NCBI GenBank assembly: GCA_948144175.1
Contig: CANXME010001298.1
Span: 1 to 64,000 of the forward strand
From: Closterium sp. NIES-65
Lineage: Eukaryota > Streptophyta > Zygnematophyceae > Desmidiales > Closteriaceae
Direction of reading: 5' to 3'
Length of the DNA: 64,000 nucleotides
The notes below the pieces were generated by a model, which made no database searches, was not told where the DNA came from, and saw only the letters and a program-made list of their open reading frames with translations. A program made the position numbers and the translations under genes. This document shows, one piece after another, positions 43,521-54,050 of the stretch (positions are counted from its first letter, which is position 1; every line of letters begins with the position of its first letter).

Positions 43521-44316
43521 GAAGTGCCCCCAGAAGCAGCAGAGTCAGCACCAGAACCTCCAACCGCGCCCGCCACCCGCTCCACCGCCGCCACCTTTGC
43601 CACCACCGCCCCCATCACCCCCACCACCTCCACCGCCACTACCCCCTGTGCCGCCACTGAACCCGCCACCACCCGCGCCACTCCCACCTCCGCCACCACC
43701 CCCGCCCCCCCCCACCCCCTCCACCGCTGCCGCCACCGCCTCCACCTCCACCACCCCTGCCCCCCTTGCCCCTGCCGCCCTTGCGCCTCCCACTAGGAGC
43801 AGACGCGGCCCCGACCCCCTCAGCTCCGAGGAAGTTGACAGCAGCAGCAGATGCAATGGATGGGAGGAGGGGGGAGGGGGAGCACCCCTCAAAGAAGGGG
43901 GTGCAGGGGTCACCACGAGAGGCACCTACAGCTACAATGGCAAAGGCGGACAGGTCGGGGAAGAGGTAGGGCAGTTAGAGACGGCCTATAGCAGCAGTGG
44001 CAGGGGAGGAGTAGCGCGCGACTACTGCGTCGTACAACTCCTTAGCGGTCTTATGCTGGCCGAAGTGCTCGCGCTCATCTAACACCAGGTGGCTGCGAAC
44101 GGCTAGGCGGGCGTGAGCATCACGGGTCTGCCATTGGGAGCAAGCAGTACTATCAGCAGTAGCGGGAGGTGCGGGAGCAGCGCCTGACGTGTGGTCATAC
44201 AGGGAGACATCGTCTTTGGCAGTGATCTGGAGGAACAGGTGGAGGTAATCTAACCAGACTTCAAACTTAATCGGGCGGCCCTCAGCGTCAAAGGTGAGAA
44301 TAGAGGGAGTGGCCAT
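43521..44316 (-). pseudogene. gag: A5 gag fused to the pre-RT region
   Basis: The ATG at 44316 starts MATPSILTFDAEGRPIKFEV and the Gag N-terminal domain continues to about residue 108, then stops. A second segment (GASRGDPCTPFFEGCSPSPL in another frame) leads into a long Gly-rich tract at 43550-43790. That tract passes directly into the SRPRPYFVPLL block that normally lies after integrase. Protease and integrase are therefore absent. The likely cause is recombination between the Gly-rich coding repeats of gag and those before RT. Confidence 0.86.
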
Positions 44317-44561
44317 TGTGGCAGCAGTAGCAATAGGAACAGTAGCAGTAGCAGCAGTAGTACGACAGGAACAGGAACAGGAGTTGCTGCAGGTGGGGCA
44401 CAGTAGGGCGGCGCGGCTCAGGTCGGGCGGCGCGGCTCGGTTCGGGCGGCGCGGCTCGGTTCGGGCGGCGCGGCTCGGCTCGGGCTGGGCTACGTGGCGG
44501 TGCGCGACGAGGGGCGTGCGCGTGGGCGGCTGTAGCGGGCGGGCCGCGGCTGTGCATGGGC

Positions 44562-44693
44562 TGACGAGAAGTGAGCATGGAATGAATGAACTATGAAACA
44601 ATTGGGTACAAGTACTAACCCTAATTGGGTTGTACCCCTTATGGGCGACCCCACTATAGCCTACACAAATGAATAAGCTATAATGTTCTGACA
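44562..44693 (-). repeat. A4 3' LTR, 132 bp
   Basis: Minus strand TGTCAGAACATTATAGC to CTTCTCGTCA. Preceded by a purine tract variant ATGAAGGTG. Confidence 0.92.
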
Positions 44694-44893
44694 CACCTTC
44701 ATAGGCAAAGTGGGGGAGAACAAGTGGTCACAAGAACAGTCAAGCAAAGCAAAGCAAGCTCACGGTGGATCAAAAAGTCACCACACAGTCCAAGCACAAG
44801 AGTAAGGCCACAAGGCCAGTTCACATGCAAGGTCAAATATATAAAGGTAAAACAAGCAAGGGCAGGTATAGAAAGAAGACGGTACAAACAAGA

Positions 44894-47663
44894 TCAAGAA
44901 GTGAGCAAGTGAGGCCAGGTAGGCACAAGACCTAGCACAGTACAGAAGCGCTGATGATCACAAGGCGGAAGGGCCTTGGTGAAGATATCAGCAGTGTTGG
45001 CCTCAGAGGCCACGTAGGTGAGGCGGAGCTGACCACGCTACTGCAGCTCACGAGAGAGGAAGTAGCGGAGAGCAATGTGCTTCGTTCTGTGCTCCAGTCT
45101 GTGCTCCCGACACAAGGCCAGCATGGCCTTGTTGTCTACGTACAGAACTAGAGGAGAACGAGGCGGCTCTCCTAGGTCAGTCAGCAGGTAGGTGAGCCAG
45201 CGTAGCTCCTGTGCAGCCATGGCCCCTGCGTAGATCTCAGCCTCACAGCTGGAGCCGAGAACAGAGGACGAGCGAGTAGCCCGCCACGAAACAGAGCCGG
45301 AGCAAAGGCTAAAGGTGTAACCCTGTGACGACCGCTGCGTAGCCTGGTCGTCAGCCCAAGAAGCGTCGGCGTGACCTGTGAGGACTACTCGACGTCGCCC
45401 TCCAAGCACTAGCCCCATGCCCGACGTACTGCACACGTAGCGCAACACCCTCTTCGCGGCAGCCATGTGCTCTGGTCGGTGTCTCCTAGGAGCAACATAG
45501 CGTGCCAAGATGCTAAGAGGGTATGCAAGGTCAGGTCGTGTGCAAGTCATCAGGTACATGAGGTAGCCAACAAGCTCTGGGTACCGGCCACTCGGCTCTA
45601 CGGACTCATCCGAAGGCAGAGCTGAGAGCGAGTGGCGAGTAGATAGAGGAGTGGACTGAGGCGAGGAGTTCGTGAAGTCAAAGCGCTGAAGAACCTGCTG
45701 CACCATGTGTGACTGAGTCAGGGTATTGGTGCGCTGTGCTCTGTCCCGGATGATCAGCAAGCCAAGGTAGCTGCGCAGTTCACCCAGGTCTGTGCACGTG
45801 TGTCTCTTCTGTAGCTCGGACTTCACGTGGGCGAGTCCAGCAGTGTCAGCAGTGGCAAAGACCAGGTCGTCGACGTACACGAGGATGTAGAACGGCGGCA
45901 AAGAGGTGTCGGTGCGTAGAAACAGCGACGGGTCGGCTGTAGAAGGAGCAAACCCAAGAGCCGCAAGTGTAGTCCTCAGTGTGTCGTGCCACTCACGGGG
46001 CGCCTGGCGGAGACCGTAGACTGGCCGCCGGAGGCTCCACTGGGTGCCAGGAGGAAACGACCCAGTGAAGCCAGGAGGGCGGCGCAACAAGATCTCCTCG
46101 TGCAGGCTGCCCTGCAGGAAAGCAGTGCTGAAGTCAAGAGAGTGAAGCTCGTAGTCGCGCTGAGCGGCTATGTGCAGGAGCACCCGAAGAGTGGTCATCT
46201 TCGGGGTGGGAGAGAAGGTCTGAAAGTAGTCAACTCCCTGCCGCTGACTAAAGCCTCGAGCCACGTAACGCGCCTTGAAGACAGGCGGAGAGCCCGGTGG
46301 CCGCTTCACCCCGAAGATCCACATCCCACTGACGATGTTCGCCCCAGGTGGGGGAACCTCGTCGACGTAGGTGCGTGTGGACTTCCAGGAAGCCATCTCT
46401 GCGTCCATGGCCGACTGCCACTGAGAGGAGTAGGGACCCTTGATCGCCTCAACGTACGATCGAGGAGTCGGGATGTCTGGTGCATCCGGGTCTCCCTTAG
46501 GGGCAATCAGCGTGGACACGAGATGGGGCAAAGCAGCCGCAAAGCACTGGAACTCCTCCTGCCTGTTCTCAAGGACGTCCGTGCTAAGAGCACACTCACC
46601 CCTAACAGACGGAGGACAGACAGACTCAGACTCAGCAACAAGACTGGCAGCGTAGTCTAGACGACAGCGAGCAGCAAAGTCGACAAGCTCAGCAACGAGA
46701 GCAGACGTAGCAGCAGACTCAAAGGAAGGGTCAGTGACGTCAGTAGCAAGAAGGCGCGTGACCAAAGGACTAGCAGCACGAAGGGAGTCAGACTCCGGGT
46801 CAGCAAGAGAAGGAAGAGAGGACTCTGGAGGAGACGGCAACGGGACACGCAGAGGAGCAGTGGAAGGACGCAGTGCCATCTGGTGTGTGCCGGGGACCGC
46901 AGGAGGACGCGGACGCGCAGTACAACCACTAGTGCGAGCAGCACGAACAGGTGACGCGGGACGAGACGCAGGCTCACGACGCTCAGCAAGACCTCCAGTA
47001 GGACCGGTGTAGGGAGAAGGAGCAGATAGAGGGGAGGCGGGCGGTAACTGTGACTGCGACTGGACAGGCGGTGGACACTCTAGGGGAGGAGCAGGACCAG
47101 TAGAGGGCGGGAGACCAAGAACCTCCTCCAGGAGCGGAACAAAGTACAGTCTCAGCCGCGCAGCCCCTCTAGAACCAGCAAGTACGGCACCAGTACCACC
47201 AGCGGCAGCACCAGCGCCAGCAGAACCTCCAGCTCCAACAGCGCCAACTCCGGTAGGACCGTCAGCACGAGTAGAAACACTAGCGCCAACACCCCGAGCA
47301 GCTCCAGCTCCAGCAGCACCAACTCCAATAGGACCGTCAGCACCAGCTGCCTCAGCAGCACCCCCAGACGCACCAGCACCAGTAGAAACACCAGCGTCAA
47401 CACCCCCAGACTCAGCAGCACGTCTCCAGCGGCGGGCGAACCACACGCGCAGCTCTTGTGGAGAGAGCGGCTCCCGCCTCGACGAAGTACCGCCGGCGGC
47501 CACACGAGCAGACCCAGCACCCCCAGGCTCCGCACCCCCAGACTCAGCACCCCCAGGCTCAGCACCTCCAGTCTCAGCACTCCCAGACTCAGCACCCCCG
47601 GACCCGGCACCCGCAGACCCGGCACCCACAGGCTCAGCACCTCTAGCAGCACCAGAGTCTAGT
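44894..47663 (-). pseudogene. pol: A4 pol: RT and RNase H, long frame with one late stop
   Basis: A minus-strand frame of 863 codons runs from the GGAE repeats (47480-47640) to a TAG at 45038-45036 that replaces the second Gln of RELQQRGQ. The same frame then continues to the natural TGA at 44896-44894. It holds LSPQELRVWFARRW, the Pro-rich spacer, RT with LDFSTAFLQGSLHEEILL and intact YVDDLVFATAD (about 45860-45895), and RNase H with LTGHADASWADDQ and CEAEIYAGAMAAQE. A two-base loss near 47663 separates it from integrase. Apart from these lesions the RT looks functional. Confidence 0.9.
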
Positions 47664-50600
47664 TACCTCGACAGGCTCGACTGCGTCTACCTGGGACACA
47701 CCTGAAGGGGCAGGACCCTAGGGAGGGAGGGGGTCTACCTGAGTAGCACCTGGCGCAAGGAAGAGCGGCGGCGGGGGGAGGGGCGCAGTGCGGTAGGGGA
47801 AGAGACGGTAGTAAGGCACCGACTCGTCAAAGGTGACGTCCTGGGAGGACAGAACACGTCGCGTGGTGGGGTGGTAAAACTTCCAGCCAGGCGCGTCAGG
47901 GGGGAAGCAAAGGAAGACGCAAGGAATAGCACGGGGGGACAGCTTGTCCGCAGACAAGTCGCGGACAAACGCCCGAGATCCCCAGACCCGAAACGCAGAC
48001 GCATCGCCAACCTTCCCTGTCCACCGCAAGGCGGGGGAGGTCTCTGGCAAGGAGACCCGGGGATGAAGGTTGAGCTAATGAGCTGCGTATTGAACCGCAA
48101 ACGGCCACAGAAAATGGGGGGCAGCTGCATGCATCATGGACGTACGCGCGACGTTCATGACCATGCCAATGCGGCGCTCAGCAATCCCATTTTGCTGTGG
48201 AGAGGTCGGAAGCGTGAAGGTCTGGCGGATGCCCTGTGCCCGACAGAAGGCTCCCAGGAAAACTCCCCTCCTCTGTCTGAGTGCAGACGCAAAACAGGAA
48301 AGTCCGAGCCGAAACTCTCTCTGAGCTGGAGACGAGCTGCGCGGATCCAGTCGATCAACACCTCAGTGACGTCACCCTTGCAGCGCAAGGGGAAGACTGT
48401 GGTGTAACGCGAGTAATCGTCAACGACCAGCAGAAAGTACCGCTCTCTCCCCTGCCCACTGACGCGGGCCGGGCCCCACACGTCCATGTGTAGAGTCTGC
48501 AGCGGAGCCTCTGTCGGAGGAAACTCGGAGGAGTGAGGGGCGGCGCGCTGTCACCCCTCGACGCAGGGGACGCAGGTAGGGCCAGGCCCCGGAGGAAGGG
48601 GAGGGAGAGACCGAGGAAGACCAGAGACAAGGACACGGGAGGCCATGCCTCGGAGACGAGGCAAGGAGGGGTGACCAAGGCGGTGGTGCCAAAGGAGAGT
48701 CTGGTGGGACAGCAGACGACATGAGCAGGGGGCAGACTCAGGACCAGACCTGGACGCCGCAGCAAACACCTGACTCGACGCAGCTACCTGGGCAGACTCA
48801 GCAGTTGGAGGAGACTCAGCAGTAAGGGTGTACAGTCTCGACCCTGGCCGATGGGTGAACGTGGCCTGTCCGAGCACACCTGCAGTGGGTCACTCGCTGA
48901 CTCGCAGGAGTGAACTGGTCAACCCCTCGATCCTGTAGGTCCGCTCCACTCACCAAGTTCGTAGAGAACGAGGGGAGGTAGAGACCAGACAGGGTGCCAG
49001 AGGGGGCTGTAGGGCACGGAAGGACAGTGGAGAAGCTAGCAAGGACAGGACCCCCAGAGGGGTCTGCTAGGGAGACTGCAACCGGCCGACTTAGCGGCGT
49101 AAGAGTGGTGCGGTCTCAAAAGAAGTAGCGGGACGCACCCGAGTCCAGGGTGAAGGTGTGGAAGGCCTGTGCCGACGTAGTACCTGAGAGAGCAGACTCA
49201 CCAGCACCAGGGGCGGCAGACGCACTAGCACCTAGAGCAGCAGTCTCACCAGCACCTAGCGCAGCAGCCTCAATGCACGGGTCAGGCGGTACACACAGGT
49301 AACATGCAACCTCACCACTATCAGCAACAGCATACATGGCAGCAAGAATAGCATCAAAGTCAAGATCAAAGATAGCAACCCCGGCCTTAGCAAGATCTCC
49401 CCAGCGAGAGATCTCTGACGCCTCAGGGAACTGGCAACGCCACGCGTCCGTCAGGCGACCAAAGCAGCGCTGGGTGGAGTGCGGACCCCCGCACTACTCA
49501 CCGGTGCGGTCGCCGGTACGGAGAACGTAAGAGCAGGGACCAAAACCCCCACCGCGCTGGCGTGCAGTGTACCACTCACGAAGCTGCTGAGGGGACAGGG
49601 TCACACCACTCCGCTGCTGCTGCTGGCGCTGACCACCACCGGCGCCACTCCTCGACGCAGAGTCGCGACTCGCTCCACCACCGCCGCCTCCGCCGCCGCC
49701 GCCGCCTCCGCCGCCTCCGCCGCCTCCTCCACCTCTGCCTCCTCCACTACCTCCGCCGCCTCCGCTCCCTCCGCCACCTCCACCGCCTCCGCCGCCTCCA
49801 CTGCTGCCGCCGCCGCCGCCACCCCCAGCACCACTCCCACCACCACCCCCACTCCCTCCACCGCCTCCACCACCACCTCCACCGCCCCCTCCACCTCCTC
49901 CACTGCCCTTTCCCCCCTTGCCCTTGCCGGTGCTGCGTCTCCCGCTCGGGGCAGACGCAGCGCCGACCGACTCGAAACCAACGAGGTCGGCTGCAGCAGC
50001 AGAGGCAACAGAGGGCAAGAGGGGGGAGGGAGAACACCCCTCAAAGACGGGGGTGCGAGGGTCACCACAAGAGGCTCCTACAGCGACTATGCTCTTCTCT
50101 ATCGCTAGGAGGGCCTTCTCAAGGAGGTCAACGGTGAGAGTGGTGGGGCAAACTGAGAGGAAGTGGTCCCTGACTACACGGAGAGAGTCAGGGAGACGGG
50201 TGACTATGTAGTAGAGGGTGATGTACATGGGGGGGGGGGGTTCTTGGCGCAGAACTCAGCAGGAAGCGCAGCGCGGTAGCGAGTGTCACTAGTGCGGAGG
50301 TGCGTAATGAGGTCAGCGACAGTGGGAAAGGCAGCAAGGTCAGGGAAGAGGTACGGTAGCATGAGGCGGCTCAGTGCAGCAGTGGCAGGGGAAGAGTAGC
50401 GTGCAACTACAGCGTCGTACAAGGTCTGAGCATTCTTGTACTTGCTTAAGTGTGCACGCTCAGTGGTCGGTAAGTGGCGGCGCACAGCAAGGCGAGCAGC
50501 AGCGTCACGTGTGGCCCACTGTGAGCGAACAGTGGCGTCAGTATCAGCAGCAGGGGCAGGTGAGGCACCAGAAGTGAGGTCAAACAGGGAGAGGCCGTCT

Positions 50601-50697
50601 GCCCTATCGCACTGCAGGAAAAGCTGCAGATCATCTACCCAGACCTCAAAGTCCACTGCCCGACCCTCAGCGTCAAAGGTGAGAACGCTAGGGGAAG
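47664..50697 (-). pseudogene. gag-pol: A4 gag, protease and integrase
   Basis: The start codon is ATA (about 50697-50699) where A3 has ATG. Gag follows (VDFEVWVDDLQLFLQCDRAD, then YDAVVARYSSPATAALSRLM) to a C homopolymer near 50230 that shifts the frame. The second part has PDSLRVVRDHFLSVCPTTLT, the Gly-rich tract and LSPQQLREWYTARQ. A TAG for Gln ends it at 49494. The protease-like FTLDSGASRYFF is followed by TGA for the usual Arg. Further pieces show LWHHRLGHPSLPRLRGMAS and integrase motifs MDVWGPARVSG and LHSDRGGEFS, with a second shift after the latter, then FRVWGSRAFVRDLSADKLSP near 47990. Several breaks are C-to-T type stops. Confidence 0.88.
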
Positions 50698-50749
50698 CTA
50701 TAACAGCAGGAGGCAGGGCAGTGTAGTGGCAGAGACTGTGCTCTTACGA

Positions 50750-51000
50750 GGTAGGTGGAGTGATCGGGCTGCTCGGCGGCTCGGCTGTCGGGCGACTCGG
50801 CTGCAAGGCGGCTCGGCTGCTCGGCGGCTCGGCTGCTGGGCGGCTCGGCTGTCGGGCGGCTCGGCTGCTGGGCGGCTCGGCTGTTGGGCGGCTCAGCTGC
50901 ACGGTGCTGGGCGGCTCGGCTGTCGGGCGGCTCGGCTGCTGGGCGGCTCGGGAGGTCGGGCGGCTCAGGTGGCCGGCGGTTCGGCTGCTCGGCGTTGCGG
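50750..51000 (-). repeat. GGCTCGGCTGYYGGGCG repeats in the A4 leader
   Basis: On the plus strand, units of GGCTCGGCTGTCGGGC or GGCTCGGCTGCTGGGC repeat about every 16-18 bp, next to the gag start. Confidence 0.85.
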
Positions 51001-51084
51001 GCGCTGGGAGGCGGGGTCGCAGGTGGTGGCGAGGTCGCAGGTGGCGGCGGGCCGCAAAGGTGGGCGGGGCCGCGGTGGCGACGG

Positions 51085-51600
51085 GGCCGAAGTGGGGCCT
51101 AAGTGGGGCCGTAGAGGGGCCGACGGGGCCGAAGTGGGGCCGTAGCGGGGCCGCAGCGGGGCCTAAGCGGGGCCGAAGCGGGGCCGTAGCGGGGCCGAAG
51201 CGGGGCCGTAGCGGGGCCGTAGCGGGGCCGTAGCGGGGCCGATGGGGCCGACGGGGCCGTAGCGGGGCCGTAGCGGGGCCTAAGCGGGGCCGACGGGGCC
51301 GACGGGGCCATAGCGAGGCCGTAGTGGGGCCGTAGCGGGGGCTAAGCGGGGCCGACGGGGCCGTAGCGGGGCCGTAGCGGGGCCTAAGCGGGGCCGTAGC
51401 GGGGCCGACGGGGCCTAAGCGGGGCCGTAGCGGGGCCTAAGCGGGGCCGACGGGGTCGACGGGGCCGTAGCGGGGATGTAGCGGGGCCGTAGCGGGGCCT
51501 AAGCGGGGCCGACGGGGCCGTAGCGGGGCCGTAGCGGGGCCTAAGCGGGGCCGTAGCGGGGCCGACGGGGCCTAAGCGGGGCCGTAGCGGGTGGCTTATA
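51085..51600 (-). repeat. GGGGCCGTAGC minisatellite in the A4 leader
   Basis: Over 40 units of 9-12 bp on the plus strand (GGGGCCGTAGC, GGGGCCTAAGC, GGGGCCGACG), arranged in higher-order blocks. Confidence 0.9.
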
Positions 51601-51727
51601 GGGGCCACTAGGGCGGCTCGAGGCGCTACTCGGGTTAGGAGCTAAGCGCGCTCCGGGCAGGGAAGGAAAAAAAAAGTTCGTGGTGGGCCCTAGGCAGTAT
51701 TCCCACTCGGGAACCTGCTCGATACCA

Positions 51728-51859
51728 TGACGAGAAGTGAGAATGGAATGAATGAACTATGAAACAGTTGGGTACAAGTACTAACCCTAATTGGGTTGTA
51801 CCCCTTATGGGCTACCCCACTACAGCCTACACAAATGTATAAGCTATAATGTTCTGACA
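51728..51859 (-). repeat. A4 5' LTR, 132 bp
   Basis: Minus strand TGTCAGAACATTATAGC to CTTCTCGTCA, then the primer site TGGTATCGAGCAGG. Confidence 0.92.
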
Positions 51860-51864
51860 TGGGC

Positions 51865-52250
51865 CTGACTAGCGCGCGGGCGGCGGCCTAGAGGAGCGTC
51901 GCGGCGGCCTACGGGCGGGGCTGCGACGCTCTGGGCGCGCTCGCTGCGACCTGGGGGCGGGCAGCTGAGGGTCGCGCGTCAGCCTAGGGGCGAGCGGGGC
52001 CTACGGGCGACGGCCTGCTGGGGCTCGCGAGAAAAAATCCGGCCGCCCTAGGCGGCGGTTTTCCTACGCGCGCTAAAACGGCGGGGCCGCACTCGGGCTG
52101 CTAGCGCGTTGCACACGGGCAGCGTGAGAGGAGAGCGAACGAGGGCGCACTAGGGGAGAGGCGCACGAGGGCGCTAAAAAAAAGGGCGCACGAGGGCACC
52201 TCTAGCGGAACGGTGGGCCCTTAGGTCTAGAACCTAAGCTCTTAATACCA
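51865..52250 (-). other. A5 primer site and leader, no gene
   Basis: The minus strand starts TGGTATTAAGAGCTTAGG and continues as GC-rich leader. It resumes at 44556 past A4, where repeats of GAGCCGCGCCGCCCGAAC (44400-44490) precede the gag ATG. Confidence 0.8.
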
Positions 52251-52378
52251 AGTCAGAATCCAGAAGTGATTAAACTATGAAACATTGGAGTACAAGTATG
52301 AAACCCTAGAGTTGTGTACCCCTTAAAGGCTAACCCACTACAGCCTACACAGCAATAACACATATATAATGTTTGACA
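52251..52378 (-). repeat. A5 5' LTR, 128 bp
   Basis: Minus strand TGTCAAACATTATATATG to GGATTCTGACT. The terminal CA seen in the 3' LTR is mutated here. Confidence 0.88.
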
Positions 52379-52670
52379 TGCTGCACACACCTACGACACG
52401 CCGAACGTTCGACAAAGGACAAAATAGAAACCGCGCACGGGACACACGACAAAACAAAAACCGCGCGCGAGACACACGTGACCGCGTAACACGCGACTAG
52501 CAATAATTCGTTATAGACTCGACACACACACTCGACATAATGACTCATCATTCACACACTAATATAATCATGAAATATATGTTATTTCATGCCCTCATTC
52601 CATTCCATGCACACACGCATGCACGCACACGGACAAGAAGCCGAGTGCAAACCGTAGGGTTGCACCAACA
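52379..52670 (-). repeat. C1 5' LTR, proximal part
   Basis: Starts TGTTGGTGCAACCC at 52670 (minus strand). Contains repeated CGCGCGCGGTTT and TTGTCGTGTGTC motifs shared with 19407-19687 and 54051-54290. Confidence 0.9.
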
Positions 52671-52675
52671 CGAGG

Positions 52676-54050
52676 AGTGTGCTTTCTCGTCTTCTCTCCG
52701 ATGGAGATGCCTTGGAGAGTATTGAAGTTGAGGATTGGAAGAAGGCAATGGAAAGTGAGCTGAAGAGCATTGAGGAGAATGACACATGGGAATTGGTGGA
52801 GCTACCGGAGGGGCGTAAGGCGATTACATCAAAGCGGCTCTTCAAGATGAAGTTCGATGCCGACGACAAAAATCGAGCGCTACAATCTAGGCTTGTGGCC
52901 AAGGGATACTAGCAAAATGAGAAGGTGGACTACAAGGAGTTTTTTGCTCCTGTTGTGAAGCCGAAGACGCTGCGAACCCTACTCGCGGGGGCCACCATCA
53001 AAGGATGGGTGGTGAAACAGATGGACGTGACAACCGCGTTCCTCAATGATATTCTTGAGGAAGAGATTTTCATGGCGCAGCCAGAGGGGTTTGATGATAG
53101 TAGTGGAAGAGTTTGAAGCTGAAAAAGGCCCTCTATGGGTTGAAGCAAGCCCCTAGGCAATTGGTACCCCAAGCTGCGCGAAGTCTTCACTCCCTCAACG
53201 GCCGATCATTCCTTGTTCATGAAAGCGAGGGGGAGCAGAGGGGCCTTATGATAGTTTATGTGGATAACATCCTCGTATACTCACGCTCCTCTCGTAAAGG
53301 AGATGATGCTAAATTTTCAGGACAAGTTCAAGTGCAAGGACCTTGGTGATGTGAATTTCAGCCTCGTGCTTCGCATCGAGCGTGATGTGGAGGAGCGGTG
53401 CATGTGATTGCATCAACGGAAGAACCTGGATGTTTGGCTGCAAACTTTGGGCAGAGTGAAGGCCATGTGGCTACTCCATTCCCTTCTGGCTTCAAGAGTG
53501 CGAAGGGACCAGAGGAGGAGAGAGTTGGCGAAGAGGAGAGACGGCGCTTTTACACAGCCTTCTCCGATGCCTCTTATGCATCGGAAACAGAGGACATGAC
53601 AAGTGTGAGAGGCTTCATATGCTGTGTTGGTGGAGGCACAACTGCTTGGGAGAGCAAGAAGCAGGTGGACCAACGCATTGAGCTCGGTGGAGTCCAAGTA
53701 CATGACACACTTCCATGCTGTACGGGAGATTGTGTGGCAGCGGCATTTGTTGGTTGAATTGGGGGAGGAGAAGCAAGGACCTACCCCAGGACATGTCACG
53801 GTGTCATTGCACTAGCTAAGAACCCCCTGTTGCACGGCCTCACCAAGCACATGAGGGTGAAGTGGCACTGGACGAGGAACATGGTGGCTACAGTGAAGTT
53901 GAGTTGCGTTATGTGAAGACGATGGGGCAGCCGACAGACATGATGACCGAGAGGCTGGTGGAGAAGCAGCATCAAAAGTGTTGCAAGCTGGCTGGAATGG
54001 CTCTGAACCGAGAGCAACAGATCCTAAGGCCAACAATCCGAGGGGGAGTT
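52676..54050 (+). pseudogene. pol: C2 pol: RT and RNase H remnant
   Basis: The frame opens LSRLLSDGDALESIEVEDWK and carries the RT start KKAMESELKSIEENDTWELV, with a TAG near 52911. Next come EFFAPVVKPKTLRTLLAGAT and VVKQMDVTTAFLNDILEEEI (to about 53080), then [13 protein letters not shown] in another frame. The active-site block is MIVYVDNILVYS (about 53245-53280), with Asn for the second Asp of Y-V-D-D. RNase H remnants include SDASYASETEDMTSVRGF and ELRYVKTMGQPTDMMTERLV (about 53900-53960). At least four frame changes are needed to follow it. It is inactive. Confidence 0.87.

Larger units (their letters stand above)
44562..51859 (-). mobile_element. A4: Ty1/Copia element, family A, 7298 bp, inside A5
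   Basis: 132-bp LTRs (44562-44693 and 51728-51859, about five differences by eye) with a perfect TGGGC duplication (44557-44561 and 51860-51864). Primer site TGGTATCGAGCAGG at 51727-51714. It landed in the leader of A5, so that the A5 gag now lies downstream of the A4 3' LTR and imitates a tandem element. Confidence 0.94.
39455..52378 (-). mobile_element. A5: internally deleted family A element carrying A6 and A4
   Basis: 128-bp LTRs at 39455-39582 and 52251-52378 (about seven differences by eye) are flanked by a perfect TGCTG duplication (39450-39454 and 52379-52383), 12.9 kb apart. Removing A4 and A6 leaves about 4.17 kb, some 3 kb shorter than A2-A4, because protease and integrase are deleted. 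The primer site is TGGTATTAAGAGC at 52250-52238. It lies in the 5' LTR of C1. Confidence 0.93.
16753..52670 (-). mobile_element. C1: Ty1/Copia element, family C, opened by six nested insertions
   Basis: The 5' LTR starts TGTTGGTGC at 52670 (minus strand) and the 3' LTR ends CTATAACA at 16753. Both ends abut CGAGG (52671-52675 and 16748-16752), a perfect duplication 36 kb apart. Removing E, A2, D2 and A5 (each with one duplicated 5-mer) leaves about 6.08 kb: LTRs of about 851 and 837 bp around gag, integrase, RT and RNase H. The primer site TGGTATCAGAGCACC lies at 38888-38874. The unit reads continuously across each excision point. Confidence 0.93.

Noticed and set aside
49494-50068. Plus-strand frames opposite the Gly-rich tract of A4 gag
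   Set aside because: Antisense shadows of GGN-rich coding; frames on both strands are open because of low complexity.
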